Below are positions 49,059 to 59,958 of a stretch of 64,000 bases of DNA, one piece after another. Under the pieces are notes generated by a model. It was given only the letters and a program-made list of their open reading frames with translations. It ran no database searches and was not told the DNA's origin. A program made the position numbers and the translations under genes. Every line of letters starts with the position of its first letter. The stretch's first letter is position 1. The stretch is from Argopecten irradians (Eukaryota > Mollusca > Bivalvia > Pectinida > Pectinidae), in NCBI RefSeq assembly GCF_041381155.1, contig NC_091142.1, positions 33,178,369-33,242,368 of the forward strand, written 5' to 3'.

Positions 49059-52000
49059 ATGGTGGTCCTGTTGGTGCTACTCTCGGCTATCGTTTACACA
49101 GGTGAGACCGACTGAAAGTCGTTTATATAGCTTCTATGGATGTTGGTATCAGTATTTGTATATGTCATAGTGTAGTAAATGTTGAAGGAATGTAAAATAA
49201 AATTTGATTGGTAGATCACTTAATGAGAACCGTCAATCCCACCACAAACTCTACAAAAGCACGTGATATATCACTTGATTTTAGGATAGAACTGCTTTCA
49301 GTGTTCACACCAGACAGAAAATACATGACACATGATTTTCAGGATTGGATAACTTTCAGTATTTTATATAAGGAATAGAAAAAATGCATATGGTGTTTCA
49401 CATAACTTTCAAGATATGATAGTTTACGGTGTTTACATCCGCAAAACTATATAGTATATCACTTGATTTTCAAAGAAGGAAAGCTTTCTGTGTTTGTATG
49501 GGATCCGTAAATGCATATAAGTTATAGGTTGATTTTCTGGATAGGACAGCTTACGTCCTTTCATCATTATTGAATATCAAAACATGTATTTTGGTTATAA
49601 TTCCTTCATAGTTCAAATATCAACTAAATGAAATCTCGTGTATTATTGATTATGGATACATGCAGAGTTATTCTTCCTGAATAGTTTATTTTCATGTTTT
49701 ATGTTTCCCGGAGAGTTCGGTTTTATGTTTACAAATTAGAATTCCCGGAGAGTTATCCTGGGTAGTTCCGGCATTGTGTTGTATGTTGATAAAGGTACGG
49801 CCTACCAATGTTCACCTCACTCTAACGCCACAGTGGAGATTGGGTGTCGTTCCTACTACAGTTGTGTAGATGGCCATGGCTCCATTGTCGACTGTACCCT
49901 AATTAACTCCGAATATGTCTACAACTCGGCTGTGGGGCATTGTGATGAGTATGGTGACATTTCTAAATGTTTGTTATATCAAATACTAGCTTTAACTATG
50001 ATTTAAAAAGATCTACAAAACCTATGGCACTAATTGTTATAAGCAAAACATACACAATAGGTATATATGTCAATTTATATGCAATAAGTAGTACATGTAT
50101 TTAACTTAATTTGGTTTTTAACCCAACTGATATTCGCATGCCGTATAACTAAACGTAATTTGCTGGTGGCTAGAGTCCACGAAAATTAATATAGCCGCAA
50201 AACTGTTCTGAATAAGGTAAAGTAGAACCATCGCAATCTAAATCGCTAAATCGACGTGTAAAATTAAAAACTCCTTAATGCGGAAATAAGTCGTAATGAA
50301 AATAGCTGGTTTTCAGTACCTATCTAAATATGCTTATTTTTTCTCAATTTCTACTCTTGAAAATTGTACTTGTTATAACCAATTACTGTTTTAATTGTTT
50401 TAACGAATTACTTTTTACTTTTTATAACGAATTACTTTTGTTCATTATTTAATCAGTCCTGCTAATGTGGCGCCACCCTGCGGTCAACAGAAAGATTGCT
50501 CGAACATGCCCGACCGGAAGTTTGCTGACGTAGACAACAACTGTACGAGTTACTACACGTGTTACAGACATAGTTTCTACGGTCACAACAACTGCTCTCC
50601 AGGTGCATTCACCTTTAAATAATTTCTCTTACACAACTTTGTTCCTATTTCAGACAATCATTATGTTACCAATACCTCCAATAGCTAAAATGTATCGGAA
50701 TTTCGGATGTGGCTTACAAAGCATTATCATAAACATTGAGTGAATTTGCAACCTTGCAATTTTATATTTTATGAGTAGAACATAATATGTAGATTATCGC
50801 TATGTTGTTCTATCAAATATAATTTGCAAGAATAAAAATCACGTGATCAAGATCATGCAATGGTCACGCATGCACAAAATAAGCCGAATCGTCAAAACAA
50901 ATACGACGATTTTAGTCGTGCGTTCCATTTGCAGATTCGTACCAGTTGTATCTATACGAATCTGCTGTATCTCAAATGGAACGCGCCGTACCAGCAGATT
51001 TGTACCGGTGTAACGTTGAAAATGGACCCCCGTTGAAAACTGACCTCGATTCATTTTTCAACGTTGAAAAATGACCCCGAAAACCGTTGAAAACTGAACA
51101 TTAAGCGCACTTTTTACACGACTCGTTGAAAATAGACCTCATTGAAAAGTGACCACATCGGAACTCCTTTTTTTCACAACAACACTACACGACACAACAA
51201 CACAACGAAACCACACAGCATCACACAGCACATCAACACACCAACAACACAACAACACTACACAACACAACACCACACAACAACACATCACACAACACAA
51301 CAAAACACAACAAAATAACACAACATCACATTACACAACATCACACAACATAACATCACACAACACAACAACGCATTACACTAAACACAACATCACACAA
51401 CACAAGATAACATTACACAACAACACGACACAACATCACAACAAAACATCACACAACACAACAACACAACCACACCACAACATACAACCACGCAACAACA
51501 AAATCCAACAACAACACAACAACACTACACAACAAAACATCACACAACACAGCACATCACACAACAGCACATCACACAACTAACACAAGAACACATCACA
51601 CAACCACGTAACAACAACACAACACCACAGCAACGTAACACGCCTCACAACACAGCACAACATAACAATAAAACATCACACAGCAACACATAACACAACA
51701 CACAACACAACCACAATACACAACCACACAACAACAATACAACACCACACAAAAACAACACAATTACACACAACACAACAGACAACAACACAACACAAAA
51801 CACAGCCACACAGCATACAACTACACACAACACAACAACACATCAATAACACACACAACACAATAACATTACACAACCACACATAACAACACAACACACA
51901 ACAACACACAACATAGCAACTCAACAACAACACACAAACACACAACCACAAAACAACACAACAACACAACACAACACAACCATACGCAGAACACAACATA

Positions 52001-52926
52001 ATTGATCCATACGCAGATGTATAATACATGTATTCTTGTATTGCAGGGAATAAATATATATTAACAATTACTGAATACCTGACAAACGTAAAATCGTCGA
52101 AAATATAATCATAAAAAATCATTAGTACAAAATTTTCGAAAGACCATCCTTTGATAGTTTGCCAAGTTCATTTTTCAACAGTCATTTTTCAACAGACCTG
52201 CCGTTGAGAATTGACCCTAGATACTGTCAATTTTCAACGGCATGTTCAATTTTCAACGGCGTTCGGGGTCTGTTTTCAACGTTGAAAACTGACCCGGGGT
52301 CAATTTTCAACGGAGGTCCATTTTCAACGTTACACCGGCGCAAGTGGTTCGTTTTCAGAAGCGTCCCAGTTGTATCCAAGATGGCGGACTCGAGATTTTT
52401 CATTTCTGATCGAAATGATTTCTTTGTTGAAAACAAGACAGGAGATATTTATATTCGATCAAATTACATGAATTATTTATTTCAATGTATGCCGAAACTA
52501 TTTAGGTATTACTTTTATTTCAATTTTATTGTTAACAACGAAATATCTTGGCTTTTATATTCGAATCGTATCTTTGATATGGGTGCCGCCATCATAGAAA
52601 CATCCAAACGCGTTCCATTTGGCTGTGTCGTATCAAGTTAGTACAACTGGTACGAAACCGCAAATAAAACGCACGGTTAGTGTTCTCTATTTGACCATTG
52701 CGCACGAAATCAGCCTAAGACGGAAGGTATATAAGGTCGACAACATGCGTAATGTGGTAATATTGTGTTTTTAAGCTGACGTGTAATATCATGCCATGTA
52801 GATAAATGTCCATATATGAGTTTCCTTGTTTTAATCTACACAGGTCTGGTGTTTGACGAGAATCTACAGTCATGTAACTGGCCACGAAACGTGCCGCCAC
52901 CTTGTGGGACAAAGACAGCTACGTAA
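49059..52926 (+). CDS. Gene B: secreted chitin-binding (peritrophin-A type) protein, four exons, 141 residues
   Basis: Exons read: 49059-49101, 49795-49948, 50457-50602, 52844-52926, phases 1, 2, 1. The signal peptide is MVVLLVLLSAIVYTG. The N-terminal module begins AYQC, followed by EIGCRSYYSCVDGHGSIVDC and HCDD. The C-terminal peritrophin-A module reads PPCGQQKDC...FADVDNNCTSYYTCYRH, NNCSPGLVFDENLQSCNWPR and PPPCGTKTAT. This gives the six to seven cysteines expected of the family, with the usual aromatic residues. NAT, NCT and NCS are possible glycosylation sites. The ATG lies 43 bases before a GTGAGA donor, as in A and C. Intron 3 (2.2 kb) contains nested transposons. An AATAAA signal follows at 53028-53033. 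Role: extracellular chitin binding; tissue unknown. Confidence 0.86.
51005..52338. mobile_element. Non-autonomous TIR DNA transposon, copy 2 (1334 bp), nested
   Basis: Same family as 1970-4005. Left end CCGGTGTAACGTTGAAAATG then GACCCCCG; right end CGGAGGTCCATTTTCAACGT then TACACCGG. The inverted match extends about 90 bp with sub-terminal CGTTGAAAA motifs. Between lie a CACAA tract and the conserved ATGTATTCTTGTATTGCAGG junction. It has no transposase. It sits within the outer TIR element, so it jumped later. If the mobile part starts at TGTAACG, the flanking CCGG at both ends would be a 4-bp target duplication; copy 1 does not settle this. Confidence 0.82.
51175..51985. repeat. CACAA-type low-complexity tract (long form)
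   Basis: About 810 bp of irregular CACAACA/ACAACA, nearly G-free on the plus strand, about twice as long as the tract at the same place in copy 1 (2150-2540). Open frames here on either strand are artefacts. Confidence 0.9.
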
Positions 52927-54013
52927 TGTTACGTCAGGGCTACACAATATCAACGTGATAAATTCTGTCATTGGGTTGTAGTTATAACGCAGCAGAAACG
53001 ACTGTATTACATCTTTTTAACAGTACAAATAAAGTTGGACATTTCATAAATGTTTTGTTGTTTTAATGTAAGAAGTGTCTCGACAGTTTCTCAGTTGATG
53101 GGATTAAAAACAGGACTTCATATTGGCTATATATCAGCATATTAGCATTAACTACTACTGCTGCTACTGCTACTGATTAAGACGTCATGAATTATTCGAA
53201 TATTTCGAATAGATATGTTTTATATGTTCTACCCTAAATAGACAATAGTCAAAAAGGGAGCAACATAATTGTTTCCATTTAGAAGATCTGATCACCAATT
53301 TCAACAGATATAAACTATCTCAAGATTAAGTTTAGCTTCTGTGTTTTAAAAATATCCCTGTACACTTCATAGCATATGTGCCTGAAATTTTGTTCGTCTT
53401 TCCTCGAAATCCTTTGTCAAAGAAAACGTCAAACTTCATTTATGTATTTAATTGATATTTAAAAAAATCGGATGAACCGTTTTTGATTAAAACGATAAAA
53501 AGAAATTATTGTAGCGGTGCTACAATTCTCTGGTAAGATTTCCATGTTAGTTCATTTTATCTGACCTCACATTTCCACTAACTTCCATTCCAGAAGTACC
53601 GGTGTAACCCTTGTAGTCAGTGACACTATGGTAAACAAATACTCTTAAAAAGCCAGGCATTGGACCAACTGTGGTATTAGTGTTTGACTTGTTAGCGTGA
53701 AGTGAAGTTCAGTGTACATGATATATCCTAATATTAACAACACAATATACTAGTAGCATGTTTTGTTTTGACGGATATCTACAATGATCTAGTTAATATA
53801 CCTCTATGTTGTGTAGGACTCCAAGGACTATGTAAATGTCATCAATGCGAAAGTCCAGGTTGAGATTTTTTATCTTTTCTTTGCACTTGAGTTGAAGGTA
53901 TTTTCCTGGTCGAGAGCTTCACATCTGTCAAGTTCACAAGAGATCAGGAAGTTGGACGACTTTTAGACAAAGATAAAAAACATGATTTGCATTCGTACAT
54001 TGTAAACGACAAC
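52927..54013. other. Intergenic spacer between genes B and C
   Basis: Apart from the gene B poly(A) signal (AATAAA, 53028-53033) nothing is recognised. An octamer-like ATTTGCAT at 53985-53992 lies just upstream of the gene C start codon. Confidence 0.5.
53028..53033 (+). terminator. Poly(A) signal of gene B
   Basis: Canonical AATAAA about 100 bp after the gene B stop codon. Confidence 0.6.
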
Positions 54014-57000
54014 ATGGTGGTCATTTCTTTCCTTCTCCTGGCCTTCCTTTCCACAGGTATGGTTATCGTATTATCATATAACTCCTAAACTGATTTCATC
54101 TGTAAGATTTCCGTTTTAAATTCCTTATGTTTGCAGCTCTTTCACATAAGCAGACACAATATGTCTTCGTCAATATGTCAATACGTTTTCGTCCAGAACA
54201 CGGATAGATAGCCTTTCGCTATTGTCTATTTTAAGCTAGGTATTTTGATTGAGTAACGCCTACATGGCGCTGCCTATTTCTTTACTTTTTTATCTATCCT
54301 TTACTTTTACTCTAACCAGACTTTGTCTGGTTTGACTTCGTCACTAGTAGACTGCTTGCAAGTCTTCAATAACGATACCTGGATTACTGTTAAACATGAA
54401 CAATTCTAGACTTGTTTTTCGTCAATACTCGGGGTAATTACCTAAAAACCAAAATATTTTTTTTATTTTTTTTTAATAAAAAGTATACCATATCGAAATA
54501 ATCATAATCAACATGATCCTTTCAAGCATTTTAACTTTTTTCAATCTAAACACTGTAATTCTTCAATAGCAATCATTATCACAAAAAACAAGTCAATATT
54601 GTATCCATTACCCAATTATTTTTTCTGCTGATAAGCGAAAGTTCTCGAAAGCGAAAGGACGCTTCAAACATGGCAGCTCACATAAAAAAATATATGTACA
54701 GATATATTTGGTGTTATGCTATAAATATATATACAATTTTGTATATCAATTTTAAGCTGGAAGGATGAAATATTTGCACAGAGAAAAAAACCTTTAGTAA
54801 CCTGTTTGTTTACCGAATACTACATGACACTATCTGTTGCTAGAGACCCTTTCCGTTTCTGTTATTTACTATTTCCAAATCACATTCCCCGCTGTCCCCG
54901 TCAGTGGAGTCTCTTCTTCTAACGTCATCCGACGTCATAAGAACCCCAAACGTCATTCGTGGTAAAATGAGTTCATGGAAACAAACATAAAATCATCAAT
55001 ACACTTCAAACATTTTCATGAATATGATCCATCTTTAGGATATTCAACATTTTAAAATCATAACTACAAATACTGTTGCAAATAATATAGAACAACTGGG
55101 GGTTTTCATTCAGGAAGGATGTAGGTACTCACAAAAAATGCGCATTGCGTCATTATATCATCACTACACCAACGGGAGTTATAGGAGAATAATGATCTCA
55201 TAAATTCTCTTTTGGATTGGTAAGGTTATATAGTGTTAGTCCCGAGCAAATGGAAATAAAGTAAAAATGGTGTTAAGTCGATATGTAATTAACCATGTTA
55301 TATATGTCAATGTTTGAAGGAATGGGCCAGCAATGTGAATCAGGATTCACTGGAAACGTTAATACGGGATGTCGGAATTATGTTAAATGTACAAATGGAG
55401 TCGGAGTCTTGGTAACATGTCAAGATATCGGCAATGGTTTCGTCTACAACAAGAACACAGGACAGTGCGATGAGTATGTAATTTCCATAATAGTTCGACA
55501 ATAACAACTAGCTTGCAGTTGCATCTATGAACAGGAATATATCTCTAGAGAAGTAAATAATCATTTTCATCTTTTATTTGTCCCTTGGCTACATTTGATT
55601 GTCATGACTAAGTAGGATTTCACTCAGACTTGTATGAAAGTCCATGACGTCAGAGCAGTTCCTCCATGTTACCTAGTTCAACACTAATTGCGATCATGTA
55701 GAGGATCCCCACAAATGTTTATGATTTCTCTTCGATCGACAGTGTTCTCGTTTAAGTTTGTACGTCTATTTGTTATTCTTGATATAAACCAATTCAAGAA
55801 TGAATTATTACGACATATGGACTGGTATATTTTAAGGTCACTTAAGACGAAGCTATCGCCTTTTGTCGGTCGTCGTCTTTCGTCCGTCGTATGGCGATAA
55901 ACAATTTACAGTTTTGACTTTTTCTCCAAAACTAAATTATATGGTCCCAGCCCCAAGGGGCCTGAGGGATGGGGCCAAAAGGGGTCAAATAGGCTAAAAC
56001 TTCAATAAAAATCTTATAGTTTATATAGGAAAACACATTTATGAGCATTATTTGCTCAATTTCATAGGAAATGAGTCAAACTTTGTTAGAATTATTACCG
56101 AGATATAGCATTTTAACAACATATCCATATTGTTCCTGCCTGACCTCTAGGGGGCAGAAGGACGGGATCAAACGCGGTCAAAAATGACTAAATTTCCAAA
56201 AAAAAATCTTCTTTTGAATTCACAGAATTGATTTAACCATATAAATACTCTTTATAGATGAAAAAAGTCAAATTTTTGACTGATTTCAAAGGCCTTATGG
56301 GCCAATATATAGTGTTCATATGTCTTTGTTTCATTCTGTATCCGAACTCATGGGCCTCTTATTATTCGAAATTATTGAAAGCATAATTAACTATTATTGT
56401 ATATAATAACTTTAATCCTTGTCTAAATTATGACAATCGTGTCTGTTTTAGTCCAAATAACGTTCCACTTCCCTGCGGCCAACAGAAGGACTGTAGGACT
56501 AAGACTGACGGGAGTTATGCTGACATGGACAACCACTGTCACAGCTATTACACGTGCAATAGGGGAACTTTCTTCGGCCACACGATCTGTGCCACAGGTG
56601 ATACATCATCGAATACCACATGTATTTGGATCGGATGTATGACGATTTGCCTTTCACATATTCATTTTAGGATCTCACGGATGTCAACATGCGTCACATA
56701 AATTCATTCTTCTAAGATCGCACGTATGCTAATTATTCATTCAGATCATATGTTCTAGTTTGGATCAACTATAACTTCGCCTTATGTTACTTAGAGGACA
56801 GAAACCAGCATCTTCCTCACAGGAGCGAGCGCTCGACTTGAGGCCAAAAGTGAGGAGACAAATTGTCATACAAGTGATGTCGATATAAATTATGCGCGTT
56901 TTCAGAAAGAATAGAACAATCCCAAATTAAGTCGATTGTTATAATCATGCAATGGGGGTAGTGTTCGTAGTGTCTACGCTTATTCTTCCACTTAGGAACC

Positions 57001-57163
57001 ATGAAGAAAGCTAGAAAGGATAACCAGGTTCAGATTTAGAATCCAGGGCTAGATAAAATGATAACAATATTTGTTTGTTACAGGTCTTGTGTTTGACGAG
57101 GCCTCGCAGACGTGTAACTGGCCTCAAAATGTGCTGCCACCTTGCGGAACCAAAACAAGATAA
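54014..57163 (+). CDS. Gene C: secreted chitin-binding (peritrophin-A type) protein, four exons, 140 residues
   Basis: Exons read: 54014-54056, 55320-55473, 56452-56597, 57084-57163, phases 1, 2, 1. The signal peptide is MVVISFLLLAFLSTG, close to that of gene B. The N-terminal module reads QQCESGFTGNVNTGCRNYVK, then C, TC and GQCDD. The peritrophin-A module reads LPCGQQKDC...YADMDNHCHSYYTC, TICATGLVFDEASQTCNWPQ and LPPCGTKTR. The family binds chitin outside the cell. Introns are 1263, 978 and 486 bp. The last two exons with surrounding intron are repeated 4060 bp downstream without coding change, so alternative terminal exons are possible but would encode the same residues. No transcript evidence was available. 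Confidence 0.86.
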
Positions 57164-57728
57164 ATGAACTCTTTGTAAACTGGTGACTTCTTCAAAAAAT
57201 TTGATTTTGTATCCGTCAAATATATTGTATTTACCTTCTTCATTTGTTTAAGATGAAACTTCGTAAACCATAGCCATTGATGGTGGTTAACGAAGTGCAA
57301 AAAGAAATACTAAAAATACGGTATTTGTAGTTTTAGTTATTTTTATTTCTTATTTGTTTTTTATATTTTTTTTTTTTTGCCCGTCGTAAACCTGTGCTTA
57401 TACAATCATACACAATATTCATTAAATTAGGATGATACAACGGCGAGTGATAATTGGAATAAGAATAAGTGATTCCTTATTTGGAATAAGAACGCGTCAT
57501 TCCTTACTTGGGATAAGAACGCGTGATTCTTTATTTGGTCACTTTGGTATATGAGGATGTTTTTACCAAAAATAAAACCAAAGAAAACTACAAGAAAAAT
57601 ACAGAAAACAACACATGTTTAATAAAAGGCGTATTCAAAATGATACTGATACTGAAATGAATAAGCTTACAATAAGTGTTGAAAGCAACACACGTTCCCT
57701 GTCGTCAATTAGATTTCCTAATCTATGA
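55901..57728 (+). repeat. Segmental duplication, copy 1 (gene C exons 3-4 and flanks)
   Basis: From ACAATTTACAGTTTTGACTT at 55901 the sequence matches 59959 onward nearly base for base, at an offset of 4058-4060 bp, with a few substitutions and homopolymer-length changes. It covers the end of intron 2, exon 3, intron 3, exon 4 and 3' flank, then continues into the R repeat at 57729. Confidence 0.93.
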
Positions 57729-58578
57729 CAACTTAGTATTGCTTAGTTATGCTATCATCTGAACAAATTCTTTTGATGCACTGTTCTCAAATTATTGTCC
57801 CGAAACTAAAATTTGTTAAACAAAATATTTTTAACAACACAAGCGTCTGCATGAAAACATTAGTTGTTTCTCTGTTACGGTAAAATAACATCCTTCAATG
57901 TTGGTAAGCAAAGCCTTAATAACTCATGCCAATGACACGCAAGCAAATCCGCACGCATGTGATTACACCATATAATAGGAAAGTTCATCAACAAAGTTTT
58001 ACAATGTCACAAAAGATTTTTTCCATAAAACAATAATAATTGAAAAACAAAGAACAGTATATACAAAGCTAATCAATCTCGTTTTGTCGATTTCCAAAAA
58101 CCATATCAAAATCAAAACACGGAGCCGCAAAGCGTGGCATTATCCCCCGCGCCCCGCAGTTATTCAAGTATAATTTTAAATTAATGTGAGCATTGTAAAA
58201 CTGAAAAAACCCAGCAGGTAACAAAAACAAACAGTTACCTGCTATATACAAAAAAAGTTTCATGGAGCTGCGTTGAATCGTTTTGGAGTAATAGCCCAGA
58301 ACAGTAATTTGGTATTTTTGACAAAGTTTCCGTGGTAACGGGGGGGGAGGAAGGGGGAAGGAAGGTCTGCAATAGCAACATGCACAACTAGGGCAATTGC
58401 GTGATGAATACAGAAATTTTCAAGAGGCTGTGTTGAACGGTTTTTTAGTTTTATAGCTCGGAATCAAAAAGAAACATTAATAAGGTAGTTTTACTACGTT
58501 TCCATGGTAACCGAAAAATAAAACAAAATTGGAATAAGAAAACCGCAATAGGAAAAGGACTAGGGCACTTGTCTGATA
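57729..58578 (+). repeat. R repeat, copy 1
   Basis: First of three copies of a ~0.85-0.93 kb sequence starting ACAACTTAGTATTGCTTAGT and ending near CTTGTCTGATATATAC. It contains sub-units built on GGAGCTGCGTTGAA, ATAGCCCAGAA and TTTCCATGGTAAC. The short minus-strand frame (64 codons) seen here and in copy 3 is not supported as a gene. Confidence 0.85.
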
Positions 58579-58579
58579 T

Positions 58580-59540
58580 ATACACAACTTAATATTGCTT
58601 AGTTATGCTATCATCTGAACAAATTCTTTTGATGCAGAAAAAGTAAACAAAATTATTTTTAACAACACAAGCGTCTGCATGAAAACATTAGTTGTTTCTC
58701 TGTTACGGTAAAATAACATCCTTCAATGTTGGTAAGCAAAGCCTTAATAACTCATGCCAATGACACGCAAGCAAATCCGCACGCATGTGATTACACCATA
58801 TAATAGGAAAGTTCATCAACAAAGTTTTACAATGTCACAAAAGATTTTTTCCATAAAACAATAATAATTGAAAAACAAAAAGAACAGTATATACAAAGCT
58901 AATCAATCTCGTTTTGTCGAATTTCCAAAAACCATATCAAAATCAAAAAAACACGGAGGCCGCAAAGCGTGGCATTATCCCCCCGCGCCCCGCAGTTATT
59001 CAAGTATAATTTTAAATTAATGTGAGCATTGTAAAACTGAAAAAAAACCCAGCGGTAACAAAAACAAAAAACAGTTACCTGTTATATACAAAAAAAAGTT
59101 TCATGGAGCTGCGTTGAATTCGTTTTGGAGTAATAGCCCAGAACAGTAATTTGGTATTTTTGACAAAGTTTCCGTGGTAACGGGGGGGGGGGGGGGGGGA
59201 AGGAAGGTCTGCAATAGCAACATGGCACAACTAGGGCAATTGCGTGATGAATACAGAAATTTTCAAGAGGCTGTGTTTGAACGGTTTTTTAGTTTTATAG
59301 CTCGGAATCAAAAAGATAAGTAAATTTTTACATTAATAAGGTAGTTTTACTACGTTTCCATGGTAACCGAAAAATAAAACAAAATAGAAAACCGCAATAG
59401 GAAAAGGACTAGGGCAACTTGTCTGATATATACAGAAAGTTTCCTGGAGCTGCGTTTAAACGGTTTTTTGTGTTATAGCCGGAAAAGAATCTCGGACGGA
59501 CGGGACGGAGCACAAAAACAATATCCCTCACAGATTTAAT
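58580..59540 (+). repeat. R repeat, copy 2 (with many extra bases)
   Basis: A tandem copy directly after copy 1, with its start rejoined at ACAACTTA. Relative to copies 1 and 3 it has extra bases scattered mostly in homopolymers and short runs, lacks about 30 bp near 58640, and includes the tail GAATCTCGGACGGACGGGAC that copy 1 lacks. A long G run is at about 59180-59199. Confidence 0.85.
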
Positions 59541-59958
59541 ACAGGGGACTTTGGTTAATTTTATTAGATTTTATTTTGCAATGTATAATGTCATTAATCT
59601 CCAATGCTGAAAAGCAAAAAAAATGTAATCAGAATAATATATAATAAAATAAATTTTTTTTTTACTTTGGTGTATTAACTACTCGTTGGCTCAACGCACA
59701 TACATAGCACAATCATTACCGCTATGGAATAATCTAACTTGTGTATTATACAGTATATGATAGGTTTTTGACCTATATCTCGGGTAAAAGAGTTTCGGTT
59801 GAAAAAAATACAATTTCCTATATTTGATAATTTATTCGATATAGCGGAATTCCAAGTGTTATTTTTACTTTCTTTATATCTGTTCTTTATGCGTTATACT
59901 TTCCTAATTGATTTAGTTATTACTATGTTTTTTACCAATTTTCATCCATTAGATACAG
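59541..59958. other. Unassigned spacer
   Basis: AT-rich sequence between copy 2 of the R repeat and the second segmental copy. No signal-peptide exon or first chitin-binding exon is visible here. Confidence 0.5.

Larger units (their letters stand above)
50917..52675. mobile_element. Outer TIR element in intron 3 of gene B
   Basis: Inverted ends of 34 bp with about 30 matches: left CGTGCGTTCCATTTGCAGAT then TCGTACCAGTTGTA (50917-50950); right the complement at 52642-52675. A second inverted pair lies just inside (CAAATGGAACGCG at about 50976; CGCGTTCCATTTG at about 52610), so each end is itself a hairpin. TTAGT-like words flank both ends and may be a target duplication. The element is split by the TIR transposon at 51005-52338. 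The right part contains a frame opening at 52381 just after CCAAGATGGCGGACTCG, which is not recognised. Confidence 0.65.

Noticed and set aside
52381-52641. A gene starting at CCAAGATGGCGGACTCG
   Set aside because: The frame lies between nested transposon ends, has no recognised domain, and runs into the outer inverted repeat; kept only as a note within that element.
56430-56642. Open frame starting MTIVSVLVQITFHFPAANRR (also at 60490)
   Set aside because: A wrong-frame reading across gene C exon 3 and its flanking introns.
58069-58263. A conserved 64-codon minus-strand ORF, identical at 62135-62329
   Set aside because: It is identical because the whole segment is duplicated, not through selection; the middle copy does not keep it and no domain is visible.
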